Shown: positions 21,201-28,812 of the stretch, in pieces
Layout of the letters: each line of letters begins with the position of its first letter
Numbering within the stretch: the stretch's first letter is position 1
IMG/VR virus record: IMGVR_UViG_3300025133_005699
Coordinates: 41,811-105,810 of that record
Direction: 5' to 3' (one strand)
Length of the DNA stretch: 64,000 nt
Source: a virus
The notes under the pieces: generated by a model
Seen by the model: the letters and a program-made list of their open reading frames with translations, nothing else
Told to the model about the DNA's origin: nothing
Database searches by the model: none
Program-made: the position numbers and the translations under genes

Positions 21201-21708
21201 AGGAAACCCTGCAAATTTAGAGCCCGTTAAGTCATTACCAAAAGGTGTACGTAACACCCTTGTTACTAGTGAATTCGCCTTTGAAGAGTATACTAGTACA
21301 ACGGAGGAACTGGTAGACAAAAGAAAACAGGGTGCGACATATGGACAACATTCAAGGGAGAAAGGTGTCGAAAATGATAATATCTTTGCCAGCAGAGACA
21401 AGATGTTTCCGAAACAAACTCATTGGGTTATTGGAACGTATAATATGGGACGAGAGGCCCTAGCGTTCCAACACAAAGAAGATGGCACAGCGATGAGGCA
21501 TAGCGGCGGCGCGAGGGTGACAAACCCGAAGGCTGGCTTGGGGGGTGGGTTTCCCAACGGGCAAGGTGGGAATCCTTGGAATTCCTATTATCTTGGTCCA
21601 CGCTGGGAGAATAGACAGCTACCTCAATCCGGGTATTTCTTTGGTGGAGGTTTCAAATTAAAATTTTATTTACAGGATATAGATGAATGGAAAAAAAAGC
21701 AGCTATAG
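18289..21708 (+). CDS. Putative tail fibre/baseplate protein with inserted repeat domain (1139 aa)
   Basis: Starts 2 nt after the preceding stop with AGGAG at 18277-18281. The N-terminus has a Cys cluster (CSSCCKVIEILPTRSGC, residues 5-21). Residues about 66-182 form an Ala/Thr-rich beta domain (TVTITDVAELAIGDKVTLRA, then GEVVTITQETKGLAGNTPV) of a kind often inserted in phage tail proteins; its DNA looks more GC-rich than the flanks. Further on there is a tandem duplication of about 75 residues, with VVDVSEIELL and VVDVSEIELI ending the two copies. The 3' end carries A AAA AAG at 21693-21699 and overlaps the next gene by 22 nt in the -1 frame, so a frameshifted fusion product is possible. Confidence 0.55.
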   Translation: MGRPACSSCCKVIEILPTRSGCRDQYYKVYYKLGGGGWKTSDEYDDHLQNNELKLGDKIGAAWRSTRNKSPATATVTITDVAELAIGDKVTLRATDAPATDIDFSVALAGPNTWAVALTNAATATSLAAAIDDHPDFSASAVGEVVTITQETKGLAGNTPVTLTDAGIAGMTSTDFVDGSDSKAHRFPFDWSGRRWDGSMGYNAVFPYTITNIVATGPNGEPTKIELTPLPWGGYPAVGSPFVIDVTETSTYELRKEDGIVVWNKKGFKGLTAIKYVLTKSDYGEYLLGKTEDWPAVSCWTFGQDFYNPNDTDAEIMDNFKSGDQDVGWHLPARWTATIGDANGQNIVVTKQISGNISRASFERKPSPDHIPPTVLMNVDCRDNLGVDQSGRIDCLPSEKDAFGQCPTVKPVLAWKDWLINNGYLKPGTYGGVVDSGKPSNFSVQVTDYFVEHTTKITHNGKIISDTVTETLYKTERRLFNFGVDTYAGTCTSFRMGMKISGQGGAVSSTLWGTNMDEYTSLSYCLTYPFFSHEHGTYYFRNGVDVDFTPPPDGTIEDTDGIEFYHADKKLFNKISVESTEFRVFNPYSNAGPEGVGRVVTGSELEDYTTIDPRFKPQNPYPYYGGIQAAEHGDSLNTWQTWYVTPPSAIYTDNKLSLSREEPQSIVAEDQSLDKIVELPVGWPRVDGKLGQSVETFEKYMLSNPRKHEEGGPYIDIIFVSFRTKRGADESGIDIEEGMEVYHPVGDDDKYTIKQILEQGPNLKPTKVRISSGRIMNDKVVDVSEIELLEDVLQYTMCERTYKLQLVYLKALSTKEGKDYYNPFKYRVTRIDLINPDIDIDRVGSEISGSPQMVDIEVGVKVLYPIGQFDANGDAIVPDEYTIDEIVEPAPDSENAGDEPTKVRLSNPLAGADGDVVDVSEIELINPNENPTYIKMTNNWTLDVWDSRADWLERAYGFDVFGESYYLSLTEGNPANLEPVKSLPKGVRNTLVTSEFAFEEYTSTTEELVDKRKQGATYGQHSREKGVENDNIFASRDKMFPKQTHWVIGTYNMGREALAFQHKEDGTAMRHSGGARVTNPKAGLGGGFPNGQGGNPWNSYYLGPRWENRQLPQSGYFFGGGFKLKFYLQDIDEWKKKQL

Positions 21709-23501
21709 GCATTAACGGACAAAGCTTTGCGGGACAATGCTATCGATGTTGGACATCATGTGGTAGCGAAATAGCTAAGTTTGCAAGTAAATTTCCTCAG
21801 GGTATTTCTGTTGACGCTCAAAATGGCGCCAGTAATCCTAACCTTTTATATACAATAATCGGCGATCTTAGCGAATCGCGGCTTTATGACCAGTCATCCT
21901 ATTGGGATGAGAATCCCGGGTATAGTCTTTTTCCTGTAAATCTTACGGATGGGGTTTTTACTGTTCGGAACAAAGAAGCAACTATAGATGGCTGTGAACC
22001 TGAGGAAGAGAGAATAATCCCCAACTTTTGGGACCCCAGCGAGCCGCCACGGATTGTTCCTGCGGTTGATTGTATAGGCCCTCCTAATTGTGGCTATTGG
22101 ACAAATCCAAATAATCCCCAAACCGGTGGTCCATCCCCCGATCTGAGTACCAAGAAGTGGGTGAAAGGCGACTGTACGACCACACAAGACACTGTATATG
22201 GTATACTTGAGGAGGTAAGACTATTTCCAGTCTGTGGAAAGCTAGAGGTGCAGGACAGCGGCAGTAATTACTATCAGTTTACACGCAGCAATTATGGTAT
22301 CGACGAACATCATGAGATACTCTTTCTGCTTGTAAAGTCGGTTTCTCCAGATGCGTCCATTTCTACCCGGTCTGAGCACCCTCATATGGTTGGAACCTCA
22401 AACTTAGATAATGTTTCTTATTATTATCGCAGGTCCGGCCCGGCTGCACTAACGGGCGGAATTAATAGAGGCAGGCGATTTGACAACAATGAAGAGTTTA
22501 GGAATGTTGGGATGCAAAGGACTCTCAGGGCTGTAGAGCTTGGCAAAATAACAATAAAAGCATGTTGTGAAGAGGGCGCCTGTAAAAATTCCGCAACAGA
22601 TCCGATTTATAACCCAAAATTTAGATGGTGGGATGATGGCCAACGGGGCACGACGTGTAACAACAATACAAAATACTTTCCGGAGGCCCACGCGACAAGC
22701 GGGATGCAAGGCGACCCAGATTACAATGCGATGGGAGAACCGGTATTGTCGCCGGGCGGGCGCGATGGTTACTTCAATCGGGAGCCGAAGAGCACGATGC
22801 GGGAGTGGCAGAGGTGGGATTTTCAAGGTTATGACACCTACGCCGAGGCCCATAACGCTCTTTTAGAGCTGTCATATATAAGCGGTATAGACAGATTTCC
22901 ACAGACCGATCAATCTTTCGCAACAAGCACCCAAAAGGAATTTGCGGTTTTTCAGTATGGGAAAGGGCCCGGGGCGGGGACGAATACCAGCGGGTGGGGG
23001 CCGCCAAAGTCACCCGGACCAGCAAACTGGGCAAAGTATAGCGGAGTGGGCGGAAAGTCCCAATTAGATAGAGATGTAATAGTTAAAAGGCATATCGGCG
23101 GCAGGGCCACTATTATAGAGTCATTGAGTGGGGTGGGCCATGATGTCAACTTATATAACTTCAAACTGTCTGTAGATAACGACTCTTTTGATCTTGATTC
23201 TTCGACAGAGTATTATCCATTAGCTGAAACAACTGGAGCCGGGCTCTCTGGAGGGACTGCACCGATGGAGTCGGCGGCTATAATAGGGGTAGAATTTTAC
23301 GAAGCGAATCTTTCTTACGATGGTGATGGCGCAGCTATAAATAAAGAGTGGAACCTTGATTTTGGAAGTCCGATATACCAAAAACAATTTCCCTTTGAAT
23401 ATCATATTCTGGAACGGCTCCCTCTTGGTTTTCAGCAATCAAAGAATGTGACAAAAACTATACCGATTCCACTACTGACTACAGTTTTAACTTATAAATA
23501 A
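21687..23501 (+). CDS. Putative tail/virion protein (604 aa), possibly also made as a -1 frameshift extension
   Basis: Gly/Pro/Cys-rich structural candidate with paired Cys near the start (CYRCWTSC, residues 18-25), CCEEGACK about halfway and PNCGYW near residue 130. No family recognised. The ATG lies inside the end of the preceding gene, with AGGA at 21674-21677 nine bases upstream, so independent initiation is plausible. The same overlap holds an A AAA AAG heptamer that would join the preceding protein to this one by -1 slippage. Sub-segments near 22640-22860 and 22960-23060 look more GC-rich than the surrounding DNA, suggesting domain exchange. Confidence 0.5.
   Translation: MEKKAAIGINGQSFAGQCYRCWTSCGSEIAKFASKFPQGISVDAQNGASNPNLLYTIIGDLSESRLYDQSSYWDENPGYSLFPVNLTDGVFTVRNKEATIDGCEPEEERIIPNFWDPSEPPRIVPAVDCIGPPNCGYWTNPNNPQTGGPSPDLSTKKWVKGDCTTTQDTVYGILEEVRLFPVCGKLEVQDSGSNYYQFTRSNYGIDEHHEILFLLVKSVSPDASISTRSEHPHMVGTSNLDNVSYYYRRSGPAALTGGINRGRRFDNNEEFRNVGMQRTLRAVELGKITIKACCEEGACKNSATDPIYNPKFRWWDDGQRGTTCNNNTKYFPEAHATSGMQGDPDYNAMGEPVLSPGGRDGYFNREPKSTMREWQRWDFQGYDTYAEAHNALLELSYISGIDRFPQTDQSFATSTQKEFAVFQYGKGPGAGTNTSGWGPPKSPGPANWAKYSGVGGKSQLDRDVIVKRHIGGRATIIESLSGVGHDVNLYNFKLSVDNDSFDLDSSTEYYPLAETTGAGLSGGTAPMESAAIIGVEFYEANLSYDGDGAAINKEWNLDFGSPIYQKQFPFEYHILERLPLGFQQSKNVTKTIPIPLLTTVLTYK
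21693..21699 (+). other. Candidate programmed -1 frameshift site (A AAA AAG)
   Basis: In the frame of the upstream gene the codons read AAA AAA AAG CAG CTA TAG, giving the classic X XXY YYZ heptamer A AAA AAG nine bases before the stop. A -1 slip continues as AAA AAA GCA GCT ATA, exactly the frame of the 604-aa protein. An AGGA element lies 15 nt upstream. No strong downstream stem was found by eye. Same heptamer as E. coli dnaX. Confidence 0.5.
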
Positions 23502-23511
23502 GGAATTAAAT

Positions 23512-23913
23512 ATGCGTGAATGCAAAGGATGCTCGATAGAATTAATCTGTCATACTACCTGTATATGTGGAGTATGCGGGACCCTAAGCGAGCCTGAACC
23601 ACCAACAGGAACGGAACCACCGACAGAACCCGCAAAGAAGCAAAAAATGCCCTCTGTATTTAAGCAGGCGAAAAACTTTGCTACGTCGGCAGCAAGACAT
23701 ATAGCTGACGGTGGACAAAACGTACCGGAGAACCTAAAAAGGGCTCGATTAGAGATATGTAGTGGTTGCGATAAGCTCTCTGGAGATAGATGCTCTGAGT
23801 GTGGATGTATGGTATCAATGAAGGCTGCGTGGGCCTCAGAAGAGTGCCCGATAGGAAAATGGGAGAGATACAAACAAACTAGAGGAAAATGCGGAGGGTG
23901 TGGAGGAAAATAA
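23512..23913 (+). CDS. Zinc-ribbon protein of the phage C-GC-CPxGKW type
   Basis: Small protein of 133 residues with an AAGGA ribosome site just upstream. The N-terminus is Cys-rich (CKGCSIELICHTTCICGVCG). A Pro/Glu/Thr linker follows, then a C-terminal zinc ribbon with spaced pairs: EICSGCDKL, RCSECGCMVSMK and CPIGKW. The latter pattern is common in small proteins encoded near tail genes of marine phages, but no biochemical function is known to me. Four or more Cys at the C-terminus should bind one zinc ion, and the N-terminal cluster may bind another. Confidence 0.6.
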   Translation: MRECKGCSIELICHTTCICGVCGTLSEPEPPTGTEPPTEPAKKQKMPSVFKQAKNFATSAARHIADGGQNVPENLKRARLEICSGCDKLSGDRCSECGCMVSMKAAWASEECPIGKWERYKQTRGKCGGCGGK

Positions 23914-23952
23914 CTTAAAATTTAACTTAAAACTAGGCATTTTGTGTATTAC

Positions 23953-23962
23953 ATTATATAGG
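23953..23962 (+). promoter_or_regulatory. Possible late promoter -10-like element
   Basis: The 81-nt gap before the last plus-strand gene is AT-rich and contains ATTATATAGG about 33-42 nt before the ATG, after two near-repeats of TTAACTTAAAA. No convincing -35 element is present. The separate gap and strong Shine-Dalgarno suggest this gene may be transcribed independently, perhaps from a late-type promoter. Weakly supported. Confidence 0.25.
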
Positions 23963-23994
23963 TGCCCTTAGATTGCAAAAAAGGAGATATTATA

Positions 23995-24933
23995 ATGGCA
24001 GAAATCACATTTGGTATAGGAACACAGCAAAATATTGTTGGTTCTGGTTTAGGATTTTACGGTGCCACGTTTGGCTCATCGGTCCAAATCGGATCGTTCC
24101 AAGATTCAACATACGTAACTAACGCAGCTGGAACCGCACAAGGCCCAGCAGCCACGAACATAAAATTTAGTACACCGGGCTCTGGTACGCCCAGTACAGT
24201 GGGGTCAGGTATCCCCCTGACTAAAATGAATTCTGGAAACAGAACTTTCCACGTTAACTTTGACCATACTTCTGATGTCAATGTGCAAAACTGTCAGCTA
24301 AGAATATACGATAGAACAGACACTAACTTCCCAGCATCTGGTGTTGTAACCAAAGTAGCAGAAATTGTTAACTTTGATGGCAAAACAACGGCAGCTTGGA
24401 CGTCAAGCAACGGCTCTGATAATGTTGCTTATAATAGTAATTGCTATGGTTCTGGAGACATGTTTTGGTGGGGAGCTCCTTGGCCAGACGCAGGTACATG
24501 GCGAGCAGCACAAAATTACTACGATAACTCTTCTGGCGTTAGATTCCGGAACTTTACCCAGACTGAAGCAACGGCTGGTAATGGTAATGGCGACTCTAGA
24601 CTTGGTGTGGTAACTGGTGACACTGAAACTGTCGGAGGTACTGGAGTAGTGGTTCCACTCTTCAATTCTCCCGGTAGTGGTGGGCACTTTGTTAACTCTG
24701 TTAATACAGATGTTGCCGCCGTACAGCCTAAATGGTTGCAATACTACGACAGCACGAACAGAGATACCGCAGCTGGCGGAACACCGAATCTCGGAACAAA
24801 AACCACGACCAATACTTTTGGCGGAACTGGATTAGCAAAAAGACATACTTGGTATGCTGCTCTTTCTGCATCTCCTCTTAGTATCGGTTCTAAGACGCAA
24901 TATGGACTGTATGTATCTCTAGAGTACCTATAA
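23995..24933 (+). CDS. Putative virion protein, last gene of the plus-strand block (312 aa)
   Basis: Gly/Thr/Asn-rich, beta-rich protein without Cys clusters, apart from single Cys residues. I chose the ATG at 23995 because AAGGAG sits 8 nt upstream (23981-23986); an in-frame GTG 33 nt earlier (23962) has no such site. The sequence opens AEITFGIGTQQNIVGSG and includes NRTFHVNFDHTSDVNVQNCQ and a Trp-rich segment (FWWGAPWPDAGTW). It resembles small decoration or tail proteins in composition, but I do not recognise the family. It is followed within 25 nt by a strong terminator. Confidence 0.55.
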   Translation: MAEITFGIGTQQNIVGSGLGFYGATFGSSVQIGSFQDSTYVTNAAGTAQGPAATNIKFSTPGSGTPSTVGSGIPLTKMNSGNRTFHVNFDHTSDVNVQNCQLRIYDRTDTNFPASGVVTKVAEIVNFDGKTTAAWTSSNGSDNVAYNSNCYGSGDMFWWGAPWPDAGTWRAAQNYYDNSSGVRFRNFTQTEATAGNGNGDSRLGVVTGDTETVGGTGVVVPLFNSPGSGGHFVNSVNTDVAAVQPKWLQYYDSTNRDTAAGGTPNLGTKTTTNTFGGTGLAKRHTWYAALSASPLSIGSKTQYGLYVSLEYL

Positions 24934-24957
24934 AGCTTGAGCCTTTTGGTCCATTAT

Positions 24958-24990
24958 AAAGCCCTTCACTCGCGTGTGGGGCTTTTTTTT
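24958..24990 (+). terminator. Rho-independent terminator closing the plus-strand block
   Basis: AAAGCCC (24958-24964) pairs with GGGCTTT (24979-24985), an inner CAC/GTG pairing extends the hairpin, and the right arm runs into an eight-base T tract. It lies just after the last plus-strand gene. Confidence 0.85.
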
Positions 24991-24996
24991 ATGCAC

Positions 24997-25031
24997 AAAA
25001 AAACCCCGCCCAAGAATTAACTTGAGCGAGG
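24997..25031 (-). terminator. Rho-independent terminator closing the minus-strand block
   Basis: Read on the minus strand, CCTCGCTCAAG (from 25031) pairs with CTTGGGCGGGG (to 25004) around a TTAATT loop, with two G-U pairs, followed by seven Ts. It sits back to back with the plus-strand terminator and stops convergent transcription. Confidence 0.85.
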
Positions 25032-25053
25032 TAGCCCTAACCGGAGCTTCCCT

Positions 25054-25383
25054 TTATTCAAGGGATTTGGTCTTAGGATTCCACTTCTGCCAACCGCCAT
25101 TATCGATCCAGTTGCCATCAGCATCTTTTCTTCGGGGGAATAAACCACCGCCCTGCTTGTTTGCACCAAACTGAAGTTTAGCATTACAGTCCATACATCG
25201 CAGCTCGTAGTACTCGTTACCTTCATTTTCTCTTACGACAAAACGTAGGTTTTCAGAACCACACTTCCCACAGGCAGATTCGCCGAATACTTCCTGAAAG
25301 ACAGCAATCTGTTTCCAGACGTCTCGTACTGTCTCACCATCAAATTCTACGCTCAGCTTGCTTAAATTATAGTTTACCTTCAT
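25054..25383 (-). CDS. Zinc-ribbon protein linked to the annealase gene (109 aa)
   Basis: Small protein with a four-Cys zinc ribbon in the middle (CGKCGSENLRFVVR, then YYELRCMDCNAKL) and a Gly/Lys-rich C-terminus (LFPRRKDADGNW). I chose the ATG at 25383 because GGAG lies 9 nt upstream; the TTG 15 nt earlier is less likely. It follows the single-strand-annealing gene within 2 nt, which suggests a shared role in recombination or ssDNA handling. Similar ribbons occur beside phage recombination genes, but I cannot name a function. It is the last gene of the minus-strand block. Confidence 0.6.
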   Translation of the reverse strand: MKVNYNLSKLSVEFDGETVRDVWKQIAVFQEVFGESACGKCGSENLRFVVRENEGNEYYELRCMDCNAKLQFGANKQGGGLFPRRKDADGNWIDNGGWQKWNPKTKSLE

Positions 25384-25385
25384 CT

Positions 25386-26159
25386 TTATGATCTCCAATT
25401 CTTGTTATAGCCCAGTATGTTTTCAGGTATAACTTGCTGTTTAGTTTGATACTTGTTAAGGACTCCGAGCATTGCGGCAGCTTTGGTTTTCTCCACTATC
25501 TCAATTGACTCATAATCGCCCTCTCCAGAATTTACAAACTTCATGACATTGATATCTAGTTGTCTACACTTGTTATCAATAAAATTAATTTGTGAAGAGC
25601 TTACAATAGCGCCTTCATCCCATTCCCCATCGGTGGGGTTATCCTTTTGTACACTTTGTTGAACAATAGATACAATATCTTTTCTTGCCAATTCCTCAGC
25701 AGCTAAACATCGCACCTTTAATGCTTTTCTAAGTGCCCTTCCTTCTGCTCGCGTACTCGCTGTGGCAACAGGGTGTGCACAGAATAAATCATCTGTGTTC
25801 CCATGCCATACGTCTGCAACTTCCTTAAAAACCCTTAGCTCTCCAGAGTTCATCCAGTTGAAAACAACCTTATAAACTACCGTAGCTCTTCCGGGCCCAT
25901 TTCCGTCCATAGCTGGAAAAACCTGATCGGGGCCAGACTCAATTACGTCACCAAGCAATAGCTCAGATACACGTCTTAGTCCAGCACAAATAGGGTTTTT
26001 GTCTATCAGCTCATTCCTTTGAAAATGTGACATCACATAATCGCTCCAACCTTCACTACCGTAAGCTACTGCGTCTGAATCCGTTTCCTCTTCTGGAATC
26101 AAAACATCTTCGGTAATACTATCAACATCAAATAATTCTGTTTCAACTTGCTCTGGCAT
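25386..26159 (-). CDS. Rad52/Sak-like single-strand annealing protein
   Basis: Probable recombination annealase (257 aa). The segment ASTRAEGRALRKALKV (residues 134-149) is a hallmark of phage Rad52/Sak-type annealing proteins. The C-terminal part, with SSQINFIDNKCRQLDINV, looks like the small DNA- or partner-binding domain found at the end of these proteins. I chose the ATG at 26159: GGAG lies 10 nt upstream, while the frame can be extended only to a TTG. It begins one base after the stop of the homing-endonuclease-like gene and is followed by the zinc-ribbon gene. It probably works with the RecA/UvsX homologue encoded 30 kb away. Confidence 0.65.
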   Translation of the reverse strand: MPEQVETELFDVDSITEDVLIPEEETDSDAVAYGSEGWSDYVMSHFQRNELIDKNPICAGLRRVSELLLGDVIESGPDQVFPAMDGNGPGRATVVYKVVFNWMNSGELRVFKEVADVWHGNTDDLFCAHPVATASTRAEGRALRKALKVRCLAAEELARKDIVSIVQQSVQKDNPTDGEWDEGAIVSSSQINFIDNKCRQLDINVMKFVNSGEGDYESIEIVEKTKAAAMLGVLNKYQTKQQVIPENILGYNKNWRS

Positions 26160-26160
26160 A

Positions 26161-26931
26161 TCAACAAATCTCCAATTCAATAAGTCTTTTGTTCTTAGAT
26201 GGGAATTTTTTCTCTACTTGCTGAAGAACAGGTTCAACAAGTTCCCACAACCTTCTACCAACCGAACGGGTGAACGTAGGGCATAGGTACTTTACTCTAA
26301 TTACACAATAGCCTCTTTTGACAAGAACGCCATTCTTAATTATATCGTGTTTTACATAACCCCGTAACATCTTTTCTCCAAAAACTGGCTCAAAGTGTTG
26401 GGGCCCATCTACCTCTATTATAGTCGAAAGCTCGGGCAAAAACAAGTCCATTTCATATTTTGTACCTTCTATTAGGTCTTTTTTATGAAGGATAACTTCC
26501 CTGCCTGATGCGTGAATTTTTTCATAAAGGAGTCTTTCGGGCTTTGAACCTTCCTTGATTGTTAGCAATAAAGCTTTAGCCGCCTTACTGCGTAACTCCT
26601 CCTTGTCGTGGTCAGACATGTTTTCCCATTGCTCTTTAGCAAGGGCAGATCTGCGTTTACGTTCTTTTTTTGGCAAGTCCGCCCACGCCTTTTCCAGACT
26701 GATACTAATTTTATCTTTAACCTTTTCGGTTCTAGTCTTTCCCTTTGTTGGGTGGGAATGTCTACCAGACTTTAAAGCCTCTTTTTGAGCCTCGCTTTTG
26801 CTGCGTAACTCAACACCATTAGATATTAACACTCTGCGTATTTTATTGGGATACGTGTCAAAGTTATCTGCAATGGCTTTCGTGCTTAGGTTATTTTTTG
26901 TATACATTTCTATTACTGTTTTTACGTCCAT
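26161..26931 (-). CDS. VSR-like (EDxHD-type) homing endonuclease
   Basis: Free-standing endonuclease candidate of 256 aa. The N-terminus has a helix-turn-helix pattern (STKAIADNFDTYPNKIRRVL, residues 16-35), and the middle is a basic, NUMOD-like region with many Lys/Arg. The C-terminal half has the VSR/DUF559-type nuclease core: PERLLYEKI, YEMDLFLPEL, IIEVDGPQHF, then RGYCVIRVKYL. The E, D and H residues fit the EDxHD family exemplified by I-Bth0305I. It sits directly upstream of the annealase gene, as expected for a mobile gene targeting a conserved recombination locus. It overlaps the preceding gene by 10 nt. Confidence 0.7.
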   Translation of the reverse strand: MDVKTVIEMYTKNNLSTKAIADNFDTYPNKIRRVLISNGVELRSKSEAQKEALKSGRHSHPTKGKTRTEKVKDKISISLEKAWADLPKKERKRRSALAKEQWENMSDHDKEELRSKAAKALLLTIKEGSKPERLLYEKIHASGREVILHKKDLIEGTKYEMDLFLPELSTIIEVDGPQHFEPVFGEKMLRGYVKHDIIKNGVLVKRGYCVIRVKYLCPTFTRSVGRRLWELVEPVLQQVEKKFPSKNKRLIELEIC

Positions 26932-27383
26932 AGTATTTTCTCCATTTTCTCCATATCCCAGTCATCAACGATGCCTGCGACTTTTTTGTTAGAGTAGTTT
27001 TCAAACAGCTCCTTGTGGGAGTAGCTTCTAGTTATTATATTAAGTTCCGGGTTTCTTACAACAGATGAAACATAGTTAAAGTCCATCGGCTTCCTTAACC
27101 ATTCTAAGTCCCATAGGTATAGGAATTTCTTGGCATTATTCTTTGTCTTTATCATCATGTTCGCACAATCAACACTTGTCGCAATCGCGACCCCATCAAA
27201 TTTAGCATAATAAGAAATATTCATACATGCGAAAAATGGTGTTATTGGAGCCGCACTTAATGTGCTATAAAAACACATAGGTGAACAGTCCGTATCCTCC
27301 TTCATTTTATTAAAAGCCTTTATAAGGTAATAAGACTCTTGTGAGGTTGACAGTGTTTCAATTATCGCCGCTATCTTTTTCAT
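26922..27383 (-). CDS. Short glycan-locus protein, glycosyltransferase N-domain-like (153 aa)
   Basis: Hypothetical protein at the downstream end of the glycan locus, starting in a 4-nt ATGA overlap with the exostosin-like gene. It opens with a beta strand (KKIAAIIETLSTSQ) and later has AKKFLYLWDLEWL and PELNIITRSYSHKELFENY, which look like one Rossmann half of a GT-B glycosyltransferase. At 153 residues it lacks the donor-binding C-terminal half, so it may be a remnant or an accessory subunit. It could be a glycosyltransferase fragment cut by the neighbouring homing endonuclease, but no matching second half is visible. Confidence 0.45.
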   Translation of the reverse strand: MKKIAAIIETLSTSQESYYLIKAFNKMKEDTDCSPMCFYSTLSAAPITPFFACMNISYYAKFDGVAIATSVDCANMMIKTKNNAKKFLYLWDLEWLRKPMDFNYVSSVVRNPELNIITRSYSHKELFENYSNKKVAGIVDDWDMEKMEKILWT

Positions 27384-28141
27384 GCTAGTATTTTGTTCTT
27401 CCAGTAAGAGAATGACAATTTATTAAGTTTATATTCTTTGGTTTGCATGTCCTTGTATTCTTTTTTAAGTCTATCCTCTGTGACTTCATTCCAGTCCTCG
27501 ATAAACAACACAGGCAAACCTTCTAGGCACTCATGAGTTATGTATTTTTTAACGATAGGAATACACCCAAGATACAGGGCCTCCCATATTCTATGTGTAT
27601 CTATTCCGTTTCCTCTTGGGCACAGGCAAAAAGCATACTCTCTCAAGTGATTGACATATCTTTCAAAATTTTGTCCGTTTATAGATAGCCCATAGTCTGC
27701 AAAAACTGTTCCTAAGTGCAATTTGTGCAATAAATCGTGCCTCTCTTCATGTGTCGATGGGTTAAACTGGGTAAAAGCCCGCACCTTTCTATTGCCTAAA
27801 AGTGGGGCGTTTTTCATTATATTTCTTTTTTGAGGGTGCCAGTGGTTATTCTCTAATCCAATGGGCAGAGGGCGGACTCTAGGGTGCTTAAAACCGAGGT
27901 TTTGAGCATACCAAACAACTAAATTATCGGGCACTTTACACTCTTTTATCTCTACATCACTATTATGTGTTAACAGCTTAAACTGACTGTCTGGATGCCT
28001 GACAATAAAATCCAATACCTCTTCATGATTATCAGAGGCTGTGTACATTAAAGACACGCTTTTTTTTGGAATTTTTTCACCAAATTTAAAATCACATGTA
28101 TTTTTAAACTTTTCTCCGTCTACCTCATCTATAGGGTACAT
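27380..28141 (-). CDS. Exostosin/GT47-like glycosyltransferase
   Basis: Predicted inverting glycosyltransferase of 253 aa. The diagnostic segment is CLCPRGNGIDTHRIWEALYL followed by GCIPIVKK, the nucleotide-sugar binding signature of exostosin-type enzymes. The N-terminal half has a degenerate Rossmann fold with VRPLPIGLENNHW. It overlaps the GT25-like gene upstream by 13 nt and the small downstream gene by 4 nt, so the three are probably co-translated. Acceptor and donor are unknown. No transmembrane helix or signal peptide, so it would act on the cytoplasmic side. Confidence 0.75.
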   Translation of the reverse strand: MYPIDEVDGEKFKNTCDFKFGEKIPKKSVSLMYTASDNHEEVLDFIVRHPDSQFKLLTHNSDVEIKECKVPDNLVVWYAQNLGFKHPRVRPLPIGLENNHWHPQKRNIMKNAPLLGNRKVRAFTQFNPSTHEERHDLLHKLHLGTVFADYGLSINGQNFERYVNHLREYAFCLCPRGNGIDTHRIWEALYLGCIPIVKKYITHECLEGLPVLFIEDWNEVTEDRLKKEYKDMQTKEYKLNKLSFSYWKNKILA

Positions 28142-28812
28142 CCGTACACTCCTGCTGTGCTTAACTGGCTACATAGATATGGATTGGTGTGCCAAACCTT
28201 TAGTTTGTTTTCTTTAAAATGATAGTTAAGTTCCCAATCAATAGAAGTACATATCGTGGTGAATGTACCGAGAACCTTCTCCGCCGCACTTCTTGTTAGG
28301 GCATAGGAAGATGTACAGTTAGTGGCGGGATGGTCAACGAGTAATAGGTTTCTATAAGATCCGCAAACCCTATCGGCAACAAGGTTGTGGTCAAAACCCC
28401 CACCAAAGAAGAGAGCATCATGAGGAACCCCTTCTGCCGTATGTAGAGAATCAATAATATCTTTTTTGGTTCCGTGAAAAACAACATCATCTTCCAAAAA
28501 GACTGCGTTGTCATAACCAGAAGATACCAAGTCTTCCATACATTTTATATGTTTTATACATAAAGATATATGTCCCATTGTCGGTCCTTTATATCCGTCG
28601 TAATCGACCTCCTCATACATACCTAAAGTTCTCTCTTTAAAGAGATCTAAATTAATATTGCAGTATGTGTCGATGACGGCTTCTGATAATTCATTTTTAT
28701 CATAGTCAGTATACCATGTGGCGTCAATTTCCATCTCCTCTAGAATAGGCTCTAGCCTAGCTCGCCGCTCAACGTTCTTTTTGTAGTGCATAACATAAAA
28801 TTTTGTCTTCAT
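28129..28812 (-). CDS. GT25-family (LPS-type) glycosyltransferase
   Basis: Protein of 227 aa starting one base after the aminotransferase stop. It opens FYVMHYKKNVERR and contains GHISLCIKHIKCMEDLV followed by NAVFLEDDVVF, which is the metal-binding EDD motif of family 25 glycosyltransferases used in LPS and procollagen glycosylation. A third hallmark near residue 165, NCTSSYALTRSAAEKVL, fits the family. The length is usual for bacterial members. It probably adds hexose to the glycan built by this locus. The donor sugar cannot be told from sequence. Confidence 0.8.
   Translation of the reverse strand: MKTKFYVMHYKKNVERRARLEPILEEMEIDATWYTDYDKNELSEAVIDTYCNINLDLFKERTLGMYEEVDYDGYKGPTMGHISLCIKHIKCMEDLVSSGYDNAVFLEDDVVFHGTKKDIIDSLHTAEGVPHDALFFGGGFDHNLVADRVCGSYRNLLLVDHPATNCTSSYALTRSAAEKVLGTFTTICTSIDWELNYHFKENKLKVWHTNPYLCSQLSTAGVYGCTL

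Noticed and set aside
23962-23994. GTG start 11 codons upstream for the last plus-strand gene
   Set aside because: AAGGAG lies 8 nt before the ATG at 23995, while the GTG has no ribosome site and the extra residues (MPLDCKKGDII) look untranslated.
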